This document shows, piece by piece, positions 24,462-35,935 of a stretch of DNA of 64,000 bases. Origin of the DNA: Mactra quadrangularis. Its lineage: Eukaryota > Mollusca > Bivalvia > Venerida > Mactridae. The stretch spans positions 23,338,011-23,402,010 of the forward strand of contig CM046297.1 of assembly GCA_025267735.1 (NCBI GenBank), read 5' to 3'. Both the position numbers and the translations under genes were made by a program. Position 1 is the stretch's first letter. Each line of letters begins with the position of its first letter. The notes beneath the pieces are model-generated. The model did not search any database. It saw only the letters and a list, made by a program, of their open reading frames with translations, and was not told the DNA's origin.

Positions 24462-24662
24462 TAAAGTACCTACATTTTTATTGACTCTCTCTTTTCTTCT
24501 CTCTAAGCTTTGCATTATTTGAATGTCTGAGAGACATAGCACGTCAACAAGATTACTTCATGCATCATACGTCTACTACTCAGCCGTAATTCTTCCTGTA
24601 TAATTTGTCCATGTCTAAGCCTATTAATTTCGCGGACCATTAAAGTAATATTCAAAGCGCAT

Positions 24663-24953
24663 CCACCTGGGTCGATAGCGCACTTGTTAGCGAGCCGGAA
24701 TTTGGAATCTCGTGTCCCAAAGGGGCTACGGCTTCGAATCCCACCCGGAGAGGTTATACCCTTTCACGAACATTTGACAATAATGTCAATTTTCCTCCAT
24801 TAATAAGGTATAAGGAGAAGTTTCTGGCCTTTTGAAGGGAAGGTGAGTACTGGTTATAAACAAGGGTCAGGAAAGCTGGGTTAGGTGCGCTGAACACCGT
24901 TATGTGACCTATACAATGTGTTGCTACGGCGTTAAACCCAACAAAATCAAAAA
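24663..24953 (+). mobile_element. SINE-A/SINE-B chimera
   Basis: The head (GGGTCGATAGCGCACTTG..., B box changed to GCTTCGAATCC) and body are SINE-A up to about 24895. The last ~55 bp (TATGTGACCTATACAATG... then TTGCTACGGCGTTAAACCCA) are the SINE-B version of the tail. Flanks CAAAGCGCAT/CAATGCGCAT (24653-24662, 24954-24963) give a TSD with one mismatch, so the chimera inserted as a unit. Confidence 0.82.
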
Positions 24954-25085
24954 CAATGCGCATTAAGACAATACTCTTGGATGGTCTTATCTAAGATAGC
25001 TTCAGGAGTTCACATATCATTATACAATTCATTTCCGTTAGAATGATCATCAAAATATTCATGTATGGACATTTTCATTTTAAAA

Positions 25086-25391
25086 TTAAATATACTCATT
25101 CACAGATTTCAACTTAAACATCGACTTTTCTGAAACTGTCTAAATTGTATGGAAACATATTTTGAGAGCAGGAAATAAGTTGTTTGATAATCACAATTTT
25201 AGTGCAAATGGACAAACAACTACAAATGATAGTGTTTCAAGTAGTAAAAGTCTACCCCGTATGTCACGGTATAGACAATTTTAGTGCATTTTTGTGACTT
25301 TTATTATATATTTCTGGCAATATATAGGTCAGTTTGTCGCACATAATGGGTATTGAAAAAATATAGAAAATCCGTGAACTAGTACCTTCAA
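25086..25391 (+). mobile_element. MITE-Z copy 1, ends decayed
   Basis: It matches the Z family from ACTCATTCACAGATTTC to GTGAACTAGTACC. The left terminus is altered (TTAAATATACT instead of TTAAAGGTACT) and the right one reads ACCTTCAA. No coding capacity. Confidence 0.8.
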
Positions 25392-26350
25392 ACATTTTGA
25401 CTTACAAAATCGTCAAAACTTGCATGTCTTGCAATAACGAAGATTGTCCCGAAAGCAGAACACTTTTGCAGAATGGGTTATTTGCACTTCTTGATCTGGA
25501 AAATTATAGGGAGATCAAAACACTCCGTATGTACTGCGATGTTGGCGCAAATGCATTACCATACGACCTTGTCATTAAACGAGCCATTACAATTCGAATT
25601 ACTCTGAAATACAAGTATTTGGGTTATAACTCCTAATTTCAAGACAAAACAAATTTGACATTTTTGGAACACAATTCAGCGTGAAATGCAATCGTATAAT
25701 TTGATACGCTAACAGCAAGGAGAGGGCATGGTCATGTGGTTACGACGGTGCAAAAAAGGCAGATAAAACTAGTATTTGTTAGCGTGCATTGAGCTGATAA
25801 AATATTTCCGTTCGTTCTAGAAAGCGCTCATATTACTGAACATAACTCTAGCGAAACATGAATAAAATTCATGTTGATGTTGCGTGTTGTTCTTTAAGGA
25901 AACACTCCATACTTCTTCCTAAATATCAGTGGCTGTACTTTTTCCAATTTATTAGACATTTATATAAAGTACACTTAATAAATAAACCGGTCGTGGTGAC
26001 AATTAAATTATTGCTGTCATTGAACGGCGAACTCTCACCACTTTCAGCCGTATATTAACAGGACAACTCATTGATCAGGCGCGAAAAGCAAGATACACTG
26101 TAATTAACTTTGTGGTTTTCCTACCAAAGAACTTATTTGCATTGAATACCTATACACAACTATTGGCTAAGCAGTAAGATGTTTCAGATGAGACAGTTTT
26201 GTGCAATAAGTGATGCTTAGCTTGATTATTCTATATCGATCTGGTATTGCTACCAAATTTGAAACAATTCCCATGTATCTATACATGCATATATATAGCT
26301 GTGTTTTTTTCTATCATCAAAAAGTACATTTATTCCAGTTACTGTGTTTA
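25392..26350. other. Spacer, nothing supported
   Basis: Open frames of 79 (25397-25636) and 66 codons (25858-26058) have no domain I recognise and no support as genes. Confidence 0.4.
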
Positions 26351-26660
26351 AGTTGAGTTGTACGCCGTAACACACGAGTAACACATTGTATTCGTCAAAT
26401 CACGGATGTAGGCCAACCTACTCACCATTCCTGGAAGGGCTAAATCTTTTGATTTAGCTATTCGACAGTTACTAGTAGCATACGTCCACCAGTTACTGAC
26501 AACTGCCCTACATGCGGTAGAAGAAAAATTGGTCGTAGAAATTTCATGATCAAACTCCACCAAGGCAAAGAAGCCCTGGCATGCACCGCTCGGGAATCAA
26601 ACCTACAACCTTCGAACAGTAGACTTGTTTGTTACAGACTGAGCTAGCCCGACGTGCTTT
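26351..26660 (-). mobile_element. SINE-B with tRNA head, minus strand, diverged
   Basis: On the minus strand: a tRNA-like head (GGGCTAGCTCAGTCTGTAAC, B box GGTTTGATTCC), body with the AGGGCAGTTGTCAGTAACTG landmark, and a decayed tail. No TSD is obvious, so it is probably an old insertion. The ORFs on the minus strand here are artefacts. Confidence 0.8.
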
Positions 26661-26689
26661 TCTTAAATAAAAATTTCCTGGATACAATA

Positions 26690-26880
26690 TATTCAGTGAT
26701 GTCTTGGGATCTCTCAAATTCCAACGGAGCCTTTGCAATACTTGAACGCGTTGGTTCGAATCCCATCCAAAAACTATCCCGTTGTTTCCTTGAGAAAGAA
26801 ACTTTATCCTACTAGCTCAGTACTGGGGGACAAGGAAGCGGACTCGAAAGTGATAAATCTAAGTTGTAAGAACTCACAAT
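26690..26880 (+). mobile_element. Possible additional tRNA-derived SINE remnant
   Basis: A B-box match (GGTTCGAATCC at 26753-26763) is followed by CCGTTGTTTCCTTGAGAAAG and AACTTTATCC, wording typical of other invertebrate SINE bodies. The A box is poor and no TSD is seen. Confidence 0.4.
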
Positions 26881-27833
26881 CGAGCTAAAATAAATTAGTA
26901 TAAACAAAATATTGTATTTTTCATGCATACTTTTGTCAGCATTGCCACGTGTGTAAGAGCTTTTTTATTTAATCTGGAACGGATTGTGATCAAATTAGAA
27001 TACTCTGATTGTATTTGCGTTTTTTTCTACTTGGATTTATGATATCAATAATCATTTTGTTAAGATTTTCACTTTTAAAAATGGATGGTCTTAAGTAGGA
27101 CTGTCACGATACGCCAGAAGCGAATAGCGTACTGTATAGAGTTATGGGAGCATTCCAAACGAACTTCGATTGGTTTAATTCTTTGAACTTAAACTATAAT
27201 CAAATAAACCATGATAAACTGACGTTTCGCTTCTTTCAGTTGGCGAAGGGAAGAATTTTTCATACAAATGAAAATATCGCTAAATACCGGTACATTAAAT
27301 TCGTATCGCGGTACATATTGCCGCAGCTGCATATTGCAATATACCGATATGCCGGTATATCGTGACGGCCCTAGTGTAAAGGTAGTTATTGATATCATTG
27401 TATGTGACAAGTGATGAATGTTACAGAATATGTATATTGAATGCAAGTTAATTAGCGACAATTTCTTGTCATAATTATAGACATCTTATATTGCTCAAAT
27501 GAAATCAAAATACTCAGGGAACTAAGCCAACATCTTTTAATCACCTCAAAATTAGAAATTAAAGCTCTTAAATCAACTGCAGCAGATGTCAAATCATACC
27601 ATAATACACACAGCGATATAAAATAATATAAAAATCTTAGTTTTCATCTTCTGTTCATTCTTCAACATTTCGATACTAAATTCCATCAATGCCCTTAGAT
27701 ATTTACGGCTGCAAGTTAACCATACGTGATTTTCTTTGTCTCGTAGAATTTTTAGGCTGTAGTTATTTCAGTGTAGTTACTAAATGCTATTCTTCACAAT
27801 AATTTAGTTTCAATTGTCTACGTTTTAAGCATT
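26881..27833. other. Spacer with a short ACCGG/TATCG-rich inverted segment
   Basis: GTCACGATACGCC near 27105 and TATATCGTGACGGCCCTAG near 27355 form loosely inverted ends with palindromic TACCG/CGGTA words between, perhaps a decayed hAT-like MITE. Nothing else is supported. Confidence 0.3.
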
Positions 27834-28183
27834 TTAAAGGTACTCATTCACAGATTTCAACCTAAATATCAACTTATTCTAAAACTATCAACATTGTATG
27901 TAAACATTTATAGAAGCAGGAAAGTAGTGTTCTGATAATGACAATTTTAGTGCAAATTCACATACAACTACAAATGATGGTGTCTCATGTATAAAAATCT
28001 ACCCCGTATGTCACGGTATAGACAATATTAGTGCATTTTCGTAACTTTTATTGTATATTTCTTGCAACCACAAGGTCAGTTTGTCTTGAAATATTACGAA
28101 TTAATTTTTGACTCAATTACAGACGCTGAATGGTATTTTAAAAATATGGAAAAATGACCAAATCTCTGAACTAGTACCTATAA
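27834..28183 (+). mobile_element. MITE-Z copy 2
   Basis: Left end TTAAAGGTACTCATTCACAG is intact. The right end reads GAACTAGTACCTATAA (one change from CCTTTAA). The interior matches the other Z copies (for example the CCGTATGTCACGGTATAGAC core). Confidence 0.88.
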
Positions 28184-29899
28184 ATGTAACACACTTCTTG
28201 CAAAAAATGACATCTGAGGGATATGAGAGTTATATAGTGCACCAAGTCCAAGATGATTTGATACTCCTCGGTTTACATGCGGATCGAGTTTCTGAAAGGT
28301 TGAATAGTTTGTACACGCCACTTGTATCCTCAGGTAGTTTTTTGGCGTGATTTCATGATATATCAAACGAATGGTAGTATTGCTAGAGCATAATAGAATA
28401 GAATAGAATTGAAGAATAGAATAATCTTTATTTTGAGTCGGTACATTTTTTAAGCTCTAGTGAGCTTTTAAACCGACTATGTGATACACCGTAACTGGCG
28501 TTACGGTGTCAAAATGATAGAGCACATACGACAGATTGACCGAGTGCACTTCCGTCATAATTATGATCAATTTACTAAATGAGTATTTGCACTATGAAGT
28601 CAGTAAGCTTTTGAAACGCAGACTAGAAACATGTAGTTTAGGATAAATAATTATTATGAATGTTCGAGCGCTGTTAGCGGCTCGAACATAGAAGTTAGGA
28701 ACATTGCTTTGAATCTGGACTTAGATGTTATGATATTAGATATAGAACTTTAAAAAGTATGTTAACTTTGTAAACAATAACGATAACGGACCATTATTAA
28801 ATGTCATATACAAACTTGTGTTGTTATAAACTGTATCCTAAGTATTAATGGTGGTGTTATGAACCAGAGACATGATACACACAACAGTGTGGCAACGTAC
28901 CAATCTGTAGCATACCGCTACGCCACAGTGATAAATATCATATAATATGATAGTGGTTTCCTTAAATGAAATTATTTATGAAACAGGAAAAAAACATAAC
29001 ATAGACATGCCATATGATGCCATGGAATTTGAAACCACGACCTATCATGAATGTTAGTAATATCCTTAATTAAATACTTAGGTTTTGTATTTTTTTTTTC
29101 TGATCCACTAAAAAGTGATAGCGTTTTATTTTTATCTATTTTGGACCACAAATCTTAATAAAATAAGTCCAATGATCTATATACCTAATACGTCTTGTAT
29201 CATTTCTAAGACCACCGAATGTTATTAATTTGTTCGAGGGCCAGAAAGTGTCTGGATAAAATTGGCAACATCGTGCTTCTCCTGTTTAACTCGACAAAGT
29301 AAATCGTGCATATGTGGCCAAGATACTCCCTTTATTGAAATTTGTCAAGTGTCCTCCTTAAAGCTAGCTATTTGTGCTAAAAATGTCAAGTTCACTAGGA
29401 AGGTGTGAAAAGGTTCTTCACTGTTGTAAAAGCAGATAATGAGCAAAATAAAGTCAATGACGTCACTTGACTATACTCATTATTAAGGTATTTTATTGCG
29501 TAGTTAAAAGGTTTTAAGTAGATTTATTTATAGCAACTTTATTTCGCATGAAGTTCAATGACTGTCTATAAGGACACTGTGTTGATTAATTCATTCAACT
29601 CAAGGCTAGGTCAATGATATGATGCAAATAAAAATCACTGAGCTACAGAAATGGATAGGACAATCTAATTGACTGTCCCGAACGAGGCTGGACATTCTTA
29701 TTGGCTGTCCTAAACCAGGCTGTGCGCTTGTTTGTTTCCGCCAATTTGATTAAATCAGTGTGTCCGAAATATCTATAAGGGATGTAAACAAAACCCAGAA
29801 AAAAGTATGACAAAGGATAAATTTAATTACTACAACCATTTTGGATGATTTAATATAGATTCTATTTAATCAAGATTAAGCTATGATCAGAACGATTGT
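28184..29899. other. Spacer with small hairpins, no gene supported
   Basis: An (AATAG)n tract near 28392-28425 leads into a hairpin, GTCGGT ... AAGCTC-TAGT-GAGCTT ... ACCGAC (28438-28475). TTCGAGC ... GCTCGAA (28664-28687) is another small inverted repeat. A ~30-bp imperfect direct duplication (GACTGTCC.. / GGCTGTCC..) lies at 29657-29722. Confidence 0.4.
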
Positions 29900-30252
29900 T
29901 TAAAGGTACTAGTTCACAAATTTGGTTAAGGGTTTTTCTATATTTTCAAAATACCATTCAGTTTCTGTATATGTGTCAAAAGAAGTCCTAATATTTTAAG
30001 ACAAACTGACCTATAGATTGCAAGAAATGTATAATGAAAGTCACAAAATCCACTAAAATTGTGACATACGTGGTAGATATTTACTACATGAAACACCATC
30101 ATTTGTAGTTGTTTGTCCATTTGTACCAAAATTGTCATCATCAAAACACTAATTTCCTGCTTAAAAGTGTTTCCATACAATTTAGATACAATAATGTAGT
30201 TTCAGAAAAAGTTGATATTTTCAAGTTGAAATCTGTGAATGAGTACCTTTAA
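29900..30252 (-). mobile_element. MITE-Z copy 3, inverted, both TTAA ends intact
   Basis: Starts TTAAAGGTACTAGTTCACA and ends GAGTACCTTTAA. The two ends form ~23-bp inverted repeats with three mismatches, bounded by TTAA on both sides. It is in the opposite orientation to the other copies. This is the best reference copy of the family. Confidence 0.9.
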
Positions 30253-30660
30253 CTTGTCTCACGATATCTACACATCTAGGTTTCATTGTATGACAGCTCA
30301 TAAGAGACAAGTTTGCTCACATGTTATTTTGATATCCGCTAAAATCGGTCAACTACCTTATAAGCTGGTCAACCTGTGTCAAACTACTCTTTATTGAATG
30401 AATGAACAAAATCTATAGACAAATGGCCATTCATAGCTTCAAATCACTTTTCAAATCATCTGGTAATATAATTACGATGTTGATTACATTTCAGAAGATC
30501 TCTATAATCTATTTTTTGATGAATATGGGAGGTTTACAACTACTGTATTGTCTGATTCAATGAAAATTATCATCCTTTGAAAAAAAACTTTACAGAAGAT
30601 ATTGGCAAATGATTAAACACTTTGTAAAGCATCGAATATTACCATCTTCTTCGGAAATCA
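30253..30660. other. AT-rich spacer, nothing supported
   Basis: No ORF or repeat recognised. Confidence 0.45.
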
Positions 30661-30990
30661 AACGCACATTCTAACGTCCACACCCAAACACATTTTCCTA
30701 CTCATACATTCCTACACCACACACATTCTCACACACCAATTACGCCCCTATCCACCCTTACCAACGCTCACACCACGCATGATCTTTCCCACACTTTTAT
30801 CATTCATGCACTTTCACATACGGCTACCCCCACCCACGACAGTCCTTCATACTCACACTCATACTTCACATGGCCCCTCCAAGCACCCCCCACACGCGCC
30901 CCTTAACACACACGAACACACAGCGCCACCGCCCACACTCACAATTGCACGTTCCCAGGCTCGCAGTTTCACACCCACACACATTTTAAT
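30661..30990 (+). repeat. C/A-rich low-complexity tract
   Basis: The plus strand is strongly enriched in C and A (CACACAC, CACCCCC-type words) and almost free of G for over 300 bp. The 87-codon plus frame and its minus shadow here are composition artefacts. Confidence 0.8.
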
Positions 30991-31264
30991 GGTAAACTTT
31001 GAGAGGATCAGACTGGTTGTATTGTCTAGCATTATTTCATAAAACATAAAACTTCCCTGGACAATAACAAAACATCATAGACGAACACTGAGCTCTCAAT
31101 CCTCTTATATTGTCATTAAAACTATATATACGCAATAATGTTACATAAAAAAGATATGATCTAATGGAGTGCTTAACGCAATATTGTCTCAGTGTTTCAT
31201 TACTTTGTCAAATTATCGATTGTACAATATATTAAATGTTGGTCTGCGTCTAAAACCTGGCTAG

Positions 31265-31400
31265 GTTCCGTCCAAACCAGCTAAACGTCGTAATTAAGGC
31301 TAAACGTCGCAATTGACGCTAAACGTCACAAATGCCCAGACGATAAATGCAGTGACAATGAAGCTAAAAGTCCTACTAAAATCGACTCACACTAAAAGTA
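31265..31400 (-). repeat. Family Q minisatellite, reverse orientation
   Basis: Repeated GCTAAACGTCGCAATTGAC-type units, that is the reverse complement of GCGACGTTTAGC. Followed at 31486-31540 by a stretch homologous to 39803-39859 (GGTTTAAAGTCTGCTTCCAT). Confidence 0.75.
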
Positions 31401-31540
31401 AAACCTTAATGTTTAACGTTGCCCTTGGAAGGGATGTATTAAAAGGAACTCAAAGAACGCGCAAGTATTACACAAAAAAAAGCTGAAGTGCGGTTTAAAG
31501 TCTGCTTCCATATACATGTTCAGTCGAATTTACAATTTTT

Positions 31541-32057
31541 GTACAACTCCTGTTCATTGAAGACACCCTCAGGCAGGCGATCCCTCACAGTGACAAAGGA
31601 CAGATAGTCAACGAAAATACAGTATTTGTGAACTTACATGATGTTAAGGATAATGAAAAACAAACAGAATCTCTGTTCAGTCGGTTTTATTGTTATATAG
31701 ACAAATACAACTTGATCTCGTATTTATCTGATTTAGAATGTACTAAAGTTTGTTATTATAATACGGAAGACAAGCAGGAACATTGATTTTAAGAAAAAAT
31801 TCCCTAATAAAAACCCTGACCACACACAAAAAAATTCACAACAATTAAGTCCAAATGCCTCAGGTGAGAAGAAACAATTTCCATTAGAAACATTTCGCTT
31901 TTAAAACCATCGATGTTTCGAGTTCTAGAGTGATACTTATGAATATGGCTCATTTCTCAGAAAAAACTGGCATCTAATTATACATTGTATTTCTTATGTT
32001 TTCACAATGTTAGATTTTTAAATTGATTTACTAGTAACTATTAGCGTCAACTCTATA
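31541..32057. other. Spacer, nothing supported
   Basis: No gene or shared repeat recognised. Confidence 0.45.
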
Positions 32058-32465
32058 AACAAGTTAACTTTTACACGTTTTACATTAAAGGGAGATAATA
32101 AAATAAATTGTTTTAACTATTATCGCCAAGAACAAGTTAACTTTTACACGTTTTACATCAAAGGGAGATAATAAATTAAATTGTTTTAACTATTATCGCC
32201 AAGAACAAGTTAACTTTTACACGTTTTACATCAAAGGGAGATAATAAATTAAATTGTTTTTACTATTATTGCCAAGAACAAGTTAACTTTTACACGTTTT
32301 ACATCAAAGGGAGATAATAAATTAAATTGTTTTAACTATTATTGCCAAGAACAAGTTAACTTTTACACGTTTTACATCAAAGGGAGATAATAAATTAAAT
32401 TGTTTTAACTATTATCGTCTATGAACAAAATAACTTTTACGCGTTTTACATCAAAGGGAGATAAC
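32058..32465 (+). repeat. 73-bp tandem repeat, ~5.6 copies
   Basis: Units start at 32058, 32131, 32204, 32277 and 32350 (exact 73-bp spacing), with a diverged partial sixth at 32424. Each contains AACAAGTTAACTTTTACACG and AAGGGAGATAATAAATTAAA. Inner copies are nearly identical while the outer ones diverge. Confidence 0.94.
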
Positions 32466-32994
32466 AACATACTTTCATTAAATGTTTCTAATGGCTCTTA
32501 CTGTAAACTATTGTAACATTAATACAGGAACCTGTATAGTGTGACATTCTCTTTTAAGATATTGTAAGTTCAATAAAGATAAAGTCAGAAAATCAACGCA
32601 GTAAATTAAAAAATACAATGACAAGAAATGTTGAAATTTTCTCATTGTTTAGGTTTATGTCCCCGACCGGCAACCATACTGCACATCGCAAGATAGATAA
32701 TAATGCTGCAATTGTAGCAAAAACTGATATAATGAGACAAACGTTTTCGATTTTAAAGAGCATAAAATGATTCTATAAAAGCTCGCACGCAAACGTGTCG
32801 TTTGTCACGTCTGTTTATGTGAATGGAAGTTTGAATGATGACTTTTATGTTGTTGAGTCGTTACGTGTTGATTAATTTGAGTATATTTTGGAATTTAATA
32901 CAGTTAAATAAACAAATAGATAGGTCATTGGACTCATTAATTTGCTGAATGACGTAAATATGACGTCATCATTAAACAATAAAAACAACGTTCC
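32466..32994. other. Spacer, nothing supported
   Basis: AT-rich. No gene recognised. Confidence 0.45.
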
Positions 32995-33003
32995 GTAACG
33001 TTA

Positions 33004-33137
33004 GGGTCGGGACAACTCAGCCAAAAGACAACTCAACCCGAGACAACTCAATCCCGTACTTATGGGTTGAGTAGTCCTAACTTTGTGTTGAGTTATCCAC
33101 GGATTGAGTTGTGCTCGGGTTGAGTTGTCCCGGACCC
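33004..33137. mobile_element. MITE-P copy 1, palindromic foldback
   Basis: The left half repeats ACAACTCAACCCG-type words and the right half their reverse complement (GGGTTGAGTTGT), so the element folds on itself. The ends are GGGTCGGGACAACTC and GAGTTGTCCCGGACCC. Flanks GTAACGTTA (32995-33003) and GTAATGTTC (33138-33146) agree at 7 of 9 positions. A related copy lies at 49124. Confidence 0.8.
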
Positions 33138-33164
33138 GTAATGTTCGCTAACAGTCGTTATTAA

Positions 33165-33430
33165 CGGACTACTGTTCTCTGAATGACGTAGTCATTACGT
33201 AGCAGCAGGGACAACAACTACAACAACAACAACTGTTCTCTGAATGACGTAATCATTACGTAGCAGCAACAGCAGCAGCAACAACTGTTATCTGGATGAC
33301 GTAATCATTACGTTGCAGCAGCAGCAACAACAACAACAACAACTGTTCTCTGAATGACGTAGTCTTTACGTAACAACAACAACTGTTCTCTGGATGACGT
33401 TATCATTACGTTGCAGCAGCAACAACAATT
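33165..33430 (+). repeat. Imperfect ~50-60-bp tandem repeat with CAG/CAA tracts
   Basis: Five units of AACTGTTCTCTGAATGACGT followed by a near-palindrome (ACGTAAT-C-ATTACGT) and a variable CAGCAG/CAACAA run. Length variation is mostly in the trinucleotide runs. Confidence 0.85.
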
Positions 33431-33691
33431 TGTTTTCTGATTGTACCTAATAAACGTTAACTGTATCAAAAATCCACGTTATTTTTGATCATCCTTCGTA
33501 CACTCATATTCGAGTCTAGCACATATCTAGCTCTAAGCTGAACGCAAACACATTGTCATAAGTTAGATAAGATAGTGAGCGCCGTGTGCAGAAATTCCTC
33601 GGAAACAATTTTAATATAAAACCTTCATAAATTCTCATAAAACCAGAGAATTGTTAGAATATTACATATAAGATAGAGACCTTGACTTCTA

Positions 33692-34067
33692 CAGTACCCA
33701 CCAAAAGTTTGGAGACAACAAAAATTTAATAAAATTTTTAAAATTCATTGATTGTTTTCGGTAAAACCATTGTTTTCAATATATTAAATATGGTTGATGA
33801 ATAAATGAAAACAAATTTCTTGGATGCCTCACATTTATAAGATTCAGCATGTGATATTCTAAAGCCTCAATAACCAAAGTCAACTTAATTAGTGTCTATT
33901 ACATAGGTTTTTAGCTACTTTGGTAGTCTGAAATACAAATAGTATCATAACAAAAAAATAGCAAAACTAAAAAGCGTTTCAGAATAAATGGTAATCGTTT
34001 TCTAAAAACAAAACTAATGTAGCATGCTTACTTAGTGAAAATGTCTCCAAACTTTTAGTGAGTACTG
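33692..34067. mobile_element. Tc1/mariner-type MITE with TA target
   Basis: The 25-bp ends are inverted repeats (consensus CAGTACYCACYAAAAGTTT, continuing GGAGAC) with two mismatches. They abut TA on both sides (33690-33691, 34068-34069), the hallmark target of Tc1/mariner. 376 bp, AT-rich, non-coding. Confidence 0.88.
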
Positions 34068-34080
34068 TATATATAAATAA

Positions 34081-34203
34081 AGTTTTTTTGTATTTTGCTT
34101 GTTGCAGTATTTTTTAACTTATATATGTTATATACTTTTAGTGAGTACTGTATATACATGTATATATAAAATATACTGCAACAAGCAAAATACAAAAAAA
34201 ACT
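34081..34203. repeat. Inverted repeat (~33-bp arms) carrying a duplicated MITE end
   Basis: Arms 34081-34113 and 34169-34203 share TTGTATTTTGCTTGTTGCAG and its reverse complement. The ~55-bp loop contains a second direct copy of the MITE terminus (ACTTTTAGTGAGTACTGTAT at 34135-34154, also at 34051-34070). Confidence 0.8.
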
Positions 34204-34513
34204 CTATATATATACTCTATTATACTTCTTATACTCAATAACCGGTATTTTCTAGCATAATATAATAGACAAAAACTTATTGTTATTTTGATTATTTTTC
34301 CAGTATGATTTAAGTTTCATCTAATTAATACAGCTTACATAATATTAAATCATTTCAATGCACACCACATAAACTAATAAATAAAAAGACACAGGTGTTT
34401 CATGCAAGATGTTGTGAGATTTTTGTGAGTTATTTATATAATTCTTGGACAAATGAAACTATTAGACAAACAGATCATGCGTACTGCATGACTTGTAATT
34501 TTTCTAACTATAA

Positions 34514-34858
34514 TTAAAGGTAACCATTCACAAATTTCAACTAAAAATAACTCCGAAACTATCACAATTTTATGGAAATATTTTAGGAAGCAGGAAAGTA
34601 GTGTTCTGATAATGACAATTTTAGTGCGAATTGACATACAACTACAAATGATGGTGTTTCGTGTAGTAATTATCTACCCCGTATGTCACGGTATAGATAC
34701 TTTTAGTGCATTTTTGTGACTTTTATTGTATATTTCTTGCAACATTTAGGTAATTTTGTCTTAGAATAATAAGAATTATTGTTTGACACTATTACAAACA
34801 CTGAATGGTATTTTAAAATTATAGAAAAAAAACCAAATTTGTGAACTAGTACCTTTAA
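34514..34858 (+). mobile_element. MITE-Z copy 4
   Basis: Ends TTAAAGGTAACCATTCACA and GAACTAGTACCTTTAA, bounded by TTAA, with the family core (CCGTATGTCACGGTATAGA). Non-coding; the overlapping minus frame 34434-34637 is rejected. Confidence 0.88.
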
Positions 34859-35169
34859 AGCTCATTCATTCAAGTCAAGTCATTCATTTGACATTGTTTA
34901 AATCCTAATGAATGCTGATTTTTGGATTCGGCATTGATGACTCGTTGTTTCTTGTTTCGTTGGTATTTTTTCTAACCCCACATTTTAAAAAACAACATAC
35001 TGTTTCTTTACTTTTGTCGTAATATAATTAACTCAGAAAACTATTACCATGAGCTGTAAAGAAATTGTGTGTACAATTGATTGTGAAACACGTAGTTTGC
35101 TAGTTCCAAGAAGCTCGTCCGTTTCATGGTTTTTGCCTGGAAATCGTTACCAGCGATTAGAATACATGT

Positions 35170-35456
35170 TATTGAAGCAGTATCAATAGTGTTCTGATAA
35201 TGACAATTTCAGTGCAAATTGACATACAACATACAACAAATGATAGTGTTTCAAGTAGTAAAATAATATCAACCCCGTATGTCACGGTATAGACAATTTT
35301 AGTGTCTTTTTGTGACTTTTATTGTATATTTTTTGCAATCTATAAGTCAGTTTGTCTTAAAATAATTATTTTTTGACACAAAAGTACAGACACTGAACAG
35401 TATTATGAAAATATAGAAACATCTTAACCAAATCTGCTAACTAATATCTTTATAAC
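35170..35456 (+). mobile_element. MITE-Z fragment, left end missing
   Basis: Matches the family from TAGTGTTCTGATAATGACAA to a decayed right end (CTAACTAATATCTTTA). The first ~60 bp are unrecognisable. Confidence 0.75.
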
Positions 35457-35721
35457 TCGAATCTATAGTTACAGATATGATGTCAGTAAAAGACAGAAAG
35501 CGTTCTTTTTACACAAGATGGACACACACGCTATTAAGATTCGAAGATAAAGACATCACGCCATGCCATGTCATCTAGTACAAATGCATCTAGACTACGT
35601 TTATATAGATCTATAATGATTGCCAACTAATTAAATACTTCAGGCAGTAAATATAGACATGTTTTAATACATCTGTGCATAATATAAATATTCCTTTAAA
35701 TAAGTATGGAGTTATAAAATC

Positions 35722-35935
35722 AGGGGCGGATCCAGAATTTTTTACACATTTTGCAGAAAAATGCAACATATTAATAATAAAAACTACATAACCATTACAT
35801 ATATGTTAATCACCAAACAAATTGCTTCATGCTACTTAAAAATGACTTACAGTCAAGAAATACACTAATGGACAGGTACATTTACCAAATTCTAGGGGGC
35901 CGGACCCCCCTGACCCCCGATGGACCCGCCTATGA
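35722..35935. mobile_element. Family W copy 2 (hAT-like MITE)
   Basis: Begins CAGGGGCGGATCCAG and ends GATGGACCCGCCTA; ends and interior match 24174-24461. The presumed 8-bp flanks do not agree well, so the TSD is decayed or the ends have slipped. Confidence 0.7.

Noticed and set aside
24137..24484. 115-codon frame with Gly and Pro runs
   Set aside because: Generated by the G and C tracts of the family W element.
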